A stretch of 41,242 bases of DNA from assembly GCA_019636835.1 (NCBI GenBank), contig JAHBWU010000031.1, forward strand, positions 1 to 41,242, written 5' to 3'. Each line of letters starts with the position of its first letter. Position 1 is the stretch's first letter. Shown piece after piece: positions 36,406 to 41,242 of this stretch. This DNA comes from Nitrospira sp. (GTDB lineage: Bacteria > Nitrospirota > Nitrospiria > Nitrospirales > Nitrospiraceae). Position numbers and translations under genes: made by a program. Below the pieces are notes generated by a model, which saw nothing but the letters and a program-made list of their open reading frames with translations, searched no databases and was not told where the DNA came from.

Positions 36406-36732
36406 GATGACGTTGTCCCTGGGAAGTACGTGGTTCTCGATCAGAAACGGAGAAACCCTACGTGGAGGAGAGGAGAGTGTCAACTCACGGTCTTTATAGA
36501 TGAGGATGAGCTGCGATTTGCTTGGACGGAGGGCTAAGACAGGAAACCGAGCTGCCAAACGACAGCAGATAGGTCTTCGAGTGGGGACTGTGGGATAGAA
36601 TCCTCAGCAATTTCCCTCCAAGGGGACAGTTGAGTAATCATTCCGTCGCGATGAGGCCGCCATGCCGGTCTATTTAAGAGGGTCTTGCCCACGGCAAAGG
36701 GTTGGTTGCGACAGAACCTAACCGGTAAATCC

Positions 36733-37482
36733 TCAGGCTTTACCTTCTACGCTATATTCTCTTAGGTGAGCGCCGCATTCACGCACAGACGCACGAGCGA
36801 GTATCCGTGTTGTATCGAACACCGGTACGGAGATGTGTTCCCCTTCGAGCGCAAGAGGAATATCTGTGCACCCAAATACGACACCGTCCGCGCCCTTGGC
36901 GACGAGTGAGATCACCACCTCTGTGAGTATAGAACGAGCTTCCTCAATCCGAGCACCCTTGATGTATTCGATCGCCGTATGAACTTCGCACGTCTCCTCC
37001 TCAGACGGCAAGAGCACGTTCATGTCGGATAAGGCTTCTTGATACAGTCCAGACCGTAGCGTCCCCCTAGTCGCTAGAAGACATGGGCGGGTACATCCCG
37101 AGAGGGCGAGCTCCTTTCGTGTTTCGGTCACGATGTTCAAGAACGGGACGGGAAGGTTCTCAACCACTTCATTGTATACGACATGTGCAGTGTTGCATGG
37201 CATAACCAGCAGTTCAGCTCCCGCACGAATCAGCCGATGAGCAGACTTCTTCAATGAGCCGCAGAGAACTTCCGTGTGCTGTGACTCAATGGCCCAGGTT
37301 CTATCGGGTATAGTGGAGTCTCCGTCAATGATGACATGCAGATGTTCCTGATCGCACACGGCTTTTGTTTCAGACACCAACATCCGGTAAAAGAGGGCAG
37401 TTGCCATCGGTCCCATTCCGCCAATGACACCGAGAATTTTTCGTCCCTGGCAAGTATTACCTACATCGTTCGACTTGTTCAT
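36733..37482 (-). CDS. aspartate/glutamate racemase family protein
   Basis: A 249-aa protein. It begins with the family signature LGVIGGMGPMATALFYRML. The two catalytic cysteines are in place: Cys96 in MPCNTAHVVYNEV and Cys205 in VVFGCTDIPLAL. Both acid-base Cys motifs fit the cofactor-independent Asp/Glu racemase family (aspartate racemase type). Asp versus Glu or another amino acid cannot be decided here. Start by first ATG, weak ribosome-binding site. No D-amino-acid pathway genes adjoin it. Downstream there is a gene-poor region. Confidence 0.9.
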   Translation of the reverse strand: MNKSNDVGNTCQGRKILGVIGGMGPMATALFYRMLVSETKAVCDQEHLHVIIDGDSTIPDRTWAIESQHTEVLCGSLKKSAHRLIRAGAELLVMPCNTAHVVYNEVVENLPVPFLNIVTETRKELALSGCTRPCLLATRGTLRSGLYQEALSDMNVLLPSEEETCEVHTAIEYIKGARIEEARSILTEVVISLVAKGADGVVFGCTDIPLALEGEHISVPVFDTTRILARASVRECGAHLREYSVEGKA

Positions 37483-37796
37483 ATGGCTACCAGATGAGCC
37501 TTCACTATTCCAAGGTTATGGTAGTGTATAGCGCACATTTTAACGATTGGCAATTTTCACGTACAATCGTCGTGACGCTAAGTACGCTTATGCGAAAGGC
37601 TTTTGGAAGGCCAGAAAGAGGAGCAACGGCCCACGATTTGGCATGCCACGCATGCTCGGATCTAATCCAGGTTAAATAGCGAAGCGGGATGTTTCTGTGA
37701 ACTGCCGAAGCTGGAAATAATCGAGGCCGAAGACCGGGACTGCACGAGGTTCGTACCAGTGGTGTGAGGAGAATAGATCATAACAGCGGAGGCATA
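37483..37796. other. gene-poor stretch between the racemase gene and the tRNA-like fragment
   Basis: About 310 bp with no frame that has both a start signal and a recognisable family. It marks the transition from dense chromosomal genes to the decayed region on the right. Confidence 0.5.
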
Positions 37797-37858
37797 TGAC
37801 GGAGGGGGCGAGATTTGAACTCGCGGATGGGTTACCCCATTTCCGGTTGTCAAGACCA
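37797..37858 (-). repeat. tRNA-Ser-like 3' fragment (possible attachment-site remnant)
   Basis: On the minus strand there are an anticodon arm (GGTTGGTCTTGACAACC), a long class-II variable arm (ATGGGG TAA CCCAT), a T-arm (GCGAG TTCAAAT CTCGC), a 3' acceptor strand CCCCTCC with discriminator G, then TCA where CCA would be expected. Read by alignment to tRNA-Ser the anticodon is TGA; read by the best local hairpin it would be CTT. The sequence further 5' does not supply a complementary GGAGGGG acceptor strand or normal D-arm, so it is not a functional tRNA. A 3' half alone is what tRNA-targeting integrases leave at the distal end of an island. Confidence 0.55.
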
Positions 37859-38350
37859 ACCGAAACTCTGTTCGCCAGATCTCTCAATGCACAGAAAGAG
37901 GCGGAAGCCCCCAACAGGAGCGAGCCATAGGCTATTGGCAGGTTTGCATCCCATTGCGTGGAACGTGAGGGGAGCGAGGGGTGATGGTTACACCGCCACC
38001 AGGCAGAAGACCTCCCGGCATGTTCGGCAGCTGGGGATGTGATCATGAGGACTCCGACGCCATAGCCATTCATCTCCAGCGCTATCATTCCAGATCGACC
38101 CCCGGGGCTTTCTCAAAACGCAATTGTGCCAAAAGGTTGCTCGCCGAAAAAGGCCCCCCGTCGCCCAACCATTGTCCGGCCATATGACGCTCAGGAAGGC
38201 CACATGCCGACGTGATCCCTTCTACACTCGGTGGTTCGAATTAGGGCAGGGACACACATTTATGAAGAACTCTTCACGATTTCATCATAGAGGGTTCATC
38301 TTGGAGGTGTAGAAGAGCGCAGGTCAACGAGAGAAGGGGGTGAACCCATC

Positions 38351-38431
38351 ATGATGTCCTTCATCGAAGTGTACGTGTTAGTCGCTATATTCGGAATGCT
38401 CTACGGAATGTTGCAACTCGCCAGTCGGTGA
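38351..38431 (+). CDS. 26-aa single-helix membrane peptide
   Basis: The frame MMSFIEVYVLVAIFGMLYGM, then LQLASR and TGA, forms one hydrophobic helix. AAGGGGGTG lies about 9 nt before the first ATG. It sits in an otherwise empty stretch (37860-38350 has no recognisable gene). Such short membrane peptides occur as regulators or type I toxins; nothing here decides between these. Confidence 0.4.
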   Translation: MMSFIEVYVLVAIFGMLYGMLQLASR

Positions 38432-38469
38432 GGAGCTCGACCTTGAGGACGAGAGCGTCCAAAGGTTCA

Positions 38470-38858
38470 CTATAAAGTCTGGTGACCTCCGTCCTTCCTA
38501 GGGTACGGTTTTGCCCCCTGCCGCCACTCCCACGGAGGCACAGGAGAGGGATCAACCCACAAGCCTTTCTTGGCATCTCTGAGCCACTGCCTCCAATACT
38601 GCGAGGAAGATATCCGCCGGTGCATACTTCCGATAGCACCAACAACCTTGCCGGACAAGTTCATAGTTCAGGCTCGTACCATCGATGAGTTCCACCGTCC
38701 CCGCGGATACGTTCAGCTTTTCCGGTGTGCAGGACCTCGATCGTGTCCCCATCGAGTATGGCGACCACTCGGCCAGTAAATGAAAAGGCGTCCACGGCAA
38801 TCTGGGGTAAACCACAGAGTAGAATGGCCAGAAGGAAGTTCGCTCAGATGGATCGCAT
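38470..38858 (-). pseudogene. decayed thermonuclease-like (SNase) gene
   Basis: Pieces of one SNase-domain protein lie in different frames. From an ATG at 38858 the frame meets TGA after 4 codons, then continues as a signal peptide and the SNase start FSFTGRVVAILDGDTIEVLH then TGKAERIR. The central part of the domain is missing, and another frame resumes at VELIDGTSLNYELVRQG then YRKYAPAD. A third frame supplies the end, AKKGLWVDPSPVPPWEWR. So there is a nonsense codon, an internal deletion of about 40 residues that removes catalytic sequence, and a further frameshift. Not functional. Confidence 0.75.
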
Positions 38859-38886
38859 CAACTACACTTCTCGGGTACATCGGTCG

Positions 38887-39255
38887 CTAATAGCAATTCG
38901 CAAAGGCAGAATTTCTCCATGGGGAAGACATGCAATCCATTTGGGGTTGTCTGATTGGCCCATCCGGTCGGCGTCCAGTCTCTGGTCGCAAGCCTTTCTC
39001 TAACGCATCATTGACCAGGACCTCGATGTCCGCTTCCGTCATCGTGGGGTATTCCTGTCGAAACTTGAGCTGAAGGGCAGGACGGGTCGTCGCGATGTAC
39101 CGTTCACGAGACAGTCGTGCTCCCTCAAGGGCCTGGTCATACAGTGACTGGCGTTCATCGGTCGAAAAACTGCCGGTTTGATAGGAAGCTTTATGGGGAT
39201 TTAGGTCGGCACAGGCACTGAGAAGGGTGAAGAACAGAGCCAGAGTGAGTCGCAT
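38887..39255 (-). CDS. small predicted lipoprotein
   Basis: A 122-aa protein with lipoprotein signal MRLTLALFFTLLSAC (lipobox LSAC, Cys15). The mature part is mostly helical and charged (LYDQALEGARLSRERYIATT, then MTEADIEVLVNDALEKGLRP), ending in a Pro/Arg-rich tail. CGGAG precedes the ATG by about 8 nt. No family recognised. It lies directly upstream of the decayed nuclease gene in the same orientation. Confidence 0.65.
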   Translation of the reverse strand: MRLTLALFFTLLSACADLNPHKASYQTGSFSTDERQSLYDQALEGARLSRERYIATTRPALQLKFRQEYPTMTEADIEVLVNDALEKGLRPETGRRPDGPIRQPQMDCMSSPWRNSAFANCY

Positions 39256-39341
39256 GACGAGTCTCCGTGAGCATGCTGACTGTCCAGACGGTTAGTAGTC
39301 ACTTGCCTTTCGGCAGCGCCATGCCGGTTCACCCATTTGCT

Positions 39342-39578
39342 TTATCCGACCGAGGAGCCAGGAATCTTGCCATCAATGATTAGTTGGCCATAGACAAGGC
39401 ATTGGGCTGTGGCTTCGTCCTCGGTCGCATACCGACCAGTCTTCACGAAATGACGACTGTCCTCGTCGTCCTCAGTGGTCCATGAAATGAAGACATTCAA
39501 CTCCCACTGACCGGTATCCACGAGTTGCCGAGGGGCAGGTTGAATGGTGAACCCCTTATAAGTCACGGCCTGGGGCAT
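39342..39578 (-). CDS. small conserved hypothetical protein
   Basis: A 78-aa protein. The pattern YKGFTIQPAPRQLVDTGQWE, then VFISWTTED, FVKTGRYATEDEATAQCLVY and GQLIIDGKIPGSSV, resembles small proteins of one unnamed family that I remember from proteobacteria and Nitrospira (a beta-strand core followed by a helix, ending in an IIDGxIPG motif). Function unknown. No clear ribosome-binding site. It ends at the border of the dispersed repeat element. Confidence 0.6.
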   Translation of the reverse strand: MPQAVTYKGFTIQPAPRQLVDTGQWELNVFISWTTEDDEDSRHFVKTGRYATEDEATAQCLVYGQLIIDGKIPGSSVG

Positions 39579-39588
39579 TTGCTGTTAA

Positions 39589-39710
39589 CAGGATGCTGAA
39601 AAAGTCCGCCAGCGGCGTTCTCGCATCGCTCAGAGGCTCAACGTACCGAAGCGTACGCCTCGGCTCTTCGCTCGCTGCGGCCTTGCTGGACAGCCTTTTT
39701 GAGCATCCTG
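39589..39710. repeat. dispersed inverted-repeat element (about 122 bp)
   Basis: The ends are imperfect inverted repeats: CAGGATGCTGAAAAAGTCCG at the left, and on the other strand CAGGATGCTCAAAAAGGCTG at the right. The interior folds further (CTCAGAGGC and GCGTACGCCTCGG parts). No coding capacity. I remember near-identical units scattered in Nitrospira genomes, which makes it a REP/MITE-like element rather than a terminator of one gene. Confidence 0.75.
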
Positions 39711-40088
39711 ATGATATTGTGGCATTCGCACGTAGGGAACGTTTCAGCCATATGGTTAGCATCAACCGAGTTTTTCCGCAACCTGTTAAATGAGGTTGCA
39801 AACGCCTTTAAACATTTGTTTGTACAGTCGGACATCACCCTCATAAGCCGTGATGAGCCCTGCGCCTATGCACTCAGTCTGGACCGCAATAAACTGGAGC
39901 TGGGGACCAAGTTCCATTTCGCGGCACCCTGCCCCCACCCCCATTCTCCCAGATGGGGAACTCCGGCTGGAATAGAAGATGGTACAAAAACTCCTGGCTG
40001 GTCAAGCTGACGGGGTACAGAGGAGATTTTTCATTTTGCACTTCTGAGAGGTTAAAGGAGTTGATCAATAATCTGCTTGCGCACAGGC

Positions 40089-40280
40089 ATGTCTGTCGTC
40101 TCGCAAGTTCTTTACAGGCGTATGTCCATTGGCAGGGGAGCGGCATCCTTCTTTTGTCTAATTTCTGCTACCTCTACGGTATTCTCAGAGCCGGCTCCTC
40201 AGGCTATTCTGCCTCCGTGCAATTCGCCAAACGACATGCCATGCGAAATACAAGGATGCACGTCAGCAGCTTGTAACTAG
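40089..40280 (+). CDS. possible Cys-rich exported peptide
   Basis: 63 aa from ATG 40089, or 52 aa from the second ATG at 40122. A hydrophobic stretch (AASFFCLISATSTVFSEPA) looks like a signal peptide, followed by a short Cys-rich mature part (PPCNSPNDMPCEIQGC, ending TSAACN). The ribosome-binding site is weak. The stop lies 14 nt before the next gene, with that gene's GGAGG in the gap, so the two may form an operon. No family recognised. Confidence 0.4.
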   Translation: MSVVSQVLYRRMSIGRGAASFFCLISATSTVFSEPAPQAILPPCNSPNDMPCEIQGCTSAACN

Positions 40281-40294
40281 TTGGAGGTCCACCC

Positions 40295-41188
40295 ATGCAG
40301 AAGCAACTCGGCAGAATCGGAAGAGCCAGTGGTCGATCCACGAAAAAGGGTGTTCAGAAAAAGAGTGCTGAGAAAAAGCAGGTCCCGAATAAGCGTGCAG
40401 CGAGAAAGCGTGCCCATGATTCGGCGAGAATAAGAGCCAGCCGACCCTTCAGCCCTCTTTTGCCACGAGAGAATCAGGCTTGCATGCTCAGTGCACTCGG
40501 TAGCACCATCCCCATAGCATCACAGACAACTGCGGAAGGAACAAAGAGTATCGTAGCCTTCAGCCCTCTTTTGCCGCTGGAGAATCAGGCATGTGTGCTC
40601 AGTGCAGTCGGTACTTCCCTCCCTCAAGCATCGACGGCAACGATGGAAGAGTGGTGGGAATCTGCAATGAGGGAAACAACAAACATTTCTCCCACTATTC
40701 TATCGTTGTTTGGCTGGCGTACTTATCGATTGCGCATGCAGCAGAAGCGGCTGGCCCTACAGTTGCTTGTCGTCAACGGTTCCGTGCGTCCAGGCAATGT
40801 CGATATTCGCTACTCGGCTGACCCCAATGAAGCAGGTACTGTATGCAGATCTTTCGCCGGCCCACCTCGCTCCGAAACCCACGCCCTTACCTCTCTTCAA
40901 GTATTTTACGCGCGGTTGCGAGCGCGCGGGGTTCAACTGGTTCGGTGGTTGCGCCTTCAAGAAGCTTGCACCCGACTGCAATCGTGCAGAATGCAACTGC
41001 TCGAATGGGTCCGGAGGTCGTTTAGGTTTGCCGATCCCTTTAGACTTGAGTGCAATGCACACAATGATATATCCCACGCATTCCCACATGCTCAATGGGT
41101 TACATGGTGCTCTGACATTCAACTAGCCTTCCGCCAATACTCAGCGGATAGTTCGTCAGTTATTCGTGGAGACGCGATACGGAAGTAA
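40295..41188 (+). CDS. Lys/Arg-rich protein with duplicated 37-residue unit
   Basis: A 297-aa frame with GGAGG 7 nt before the ATG. The first 50 residues are highly basic (STKKGVQKKSAEKKQ, then NKRAARKRAHDSARIRASR). Two copies of a 37-residue unit follow, FSPLLPRENQACMLSALGS and FSPLLPLENQACVLSAVGT, then a segment with MEEWWESAMRETTNISPTIL. Differences between the copies include several synonymous third-base changes, which supports this frame at least through residue 150. Beyond about 40710 other frames are also open, so the C-terminal half may be wrong (frameshift) or degenerate. No family recognised; basic start and helical repeats are loosely reminiscent of phasin- or histone-like granule proteins. 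Confidence 0.5.
   Translation: MQKQLGRIGRASGRSTKKGVQKKSAEKKQVPNKRAARKRAHDSARIRASRPFSPLLPRENQACMLSALGSTIPIASQTTAEGTKSIVAFSPLLPLENQACVLSAVGTSLPQASTATMEEWWESAMRETTNISPTILSLFGWRTYRLRMQQKRLALQLLVVNGSVRPGNVDIRYSADPNEAGTVCRSFAGPPRSETHALTSLQVFYARLRARGVQLVRWLRLQEACTRLQSCRMQLLEWVRRSFRFADPFRLECNAHNDISHAFPHAQWVTWCSDIQLAFRQYSADSSSVIRGDAIRK
40446..40616 (+). repeat. direct repeat, 111-bp period, two copies
   Basis: CCTTCAGCCCTCTTTTGCC occurs at 40446 and again at 40557, with about 57 bp of strong similarity in each copy and a divergent spacer. The period of 111 bp equals 37 codons, so the reading frame is preserved. Confidence 0.85.
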
Positions 41189-41242
41189 TATGGCGAAGAC
41201 ACCACACTGGCTTTCTACAGCCCTCACAAGGTAAGAAAAAAT

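Noticed and set aside
37662..37859. 65-codon minus-strand frame containing VQISPPPS
   Set aside because: It reads through the tRNA-like arms; the apparent peptide is a product of the T-arm sequence, not a gene.
39556..39801. 81-codon minus-strand frame
   Set aside because: Lies almost entirely in the dispersed inverted repeat.

Overview
The gene content suggests a Gram-negative, moderately GC-rich bacterium, most likely Nitrospira or a close relative in Nitrospirota. I infer this from several outer-membrane and lipoprotein genes, a two-partner secretion (TPS) locus with DUF928 and CHAT partners, a large DUF748 protein, and a roughly 120-bp inverted-repeat element at 39.6 kb that I remember as recurrent in Nitrospira genomes. 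No search was possible, so the assignment is inference.

Layout. 1-3.1 kb (minus): an ABC-type periplasmic substrate-binding protein runs into a HAMP-GAF histidine kinase cut by the window edge. 3.4-14.7 kb (minus): a secretion block, in transcription order a small exported protein, a papain-like cysteine protease, a lipoprotein, a Cys-rich secreted protein, a 963-aa TPS adhesin, then (after a plus-strand HigBA-type toxin-antitoxin pair) the FhaC/ShlB pore, a TPR-CHAT protease-like protein and a DUF928 protein. Two perfect inverted repeats with related cores lie near its two ends. 15-17 kb: a FitAB/VapBC pair with a FitA-like operator, a Phd-type antitoxin whose PIN toxin is truncated, and a MarR regulator. 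17.7-22 kb: a hypothetical gene, tRNA-Arg(TCT) and a DUF748/AsmA-like giant. 22-24 kb (minus): a pentapeptide-repeat protein and a patatin-like lipase gene interrupted by an in-frame amber codon.

24.5-37.5 kb looks like ordinary chromosome: 1-Cys peroxiredoxin, an outer-membrane porin behind three 22-bp-phased boxes, a B12-binding radical SAM protein, a lone flagellar rod/hook-type protein, a PAS hybrid histidine kinase, a DsbA-like oxidoreductase, a beta-hydroxyacid dehydrogenase, a lipoprotein, MsrB, a membrane-anchored hypothetical protein and an Asp/Glu racemase. From 37.8 kb to the end coding density drops. This part holds a tRNA-Ser-like 3' fragment (possible attachment-site scar), a 26-codon membrane ORF, a decayed thermonuclease gene, a small lipoprotein, a small conserved protein, the dispersed repeat, a Cys-rich exported peptide and a Lys/Arg-rich protein with a duplicated 37-residue unit.

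The best candidate for an undescribed system is the 3.4-14.7 kb block: a two-partner secretion pathway genetically linked to two unrelated cysteine proteases (a papain-like enzyme and a caspase-like CHAT protein), an 11-Cys secreted protein and a lipoprotein.
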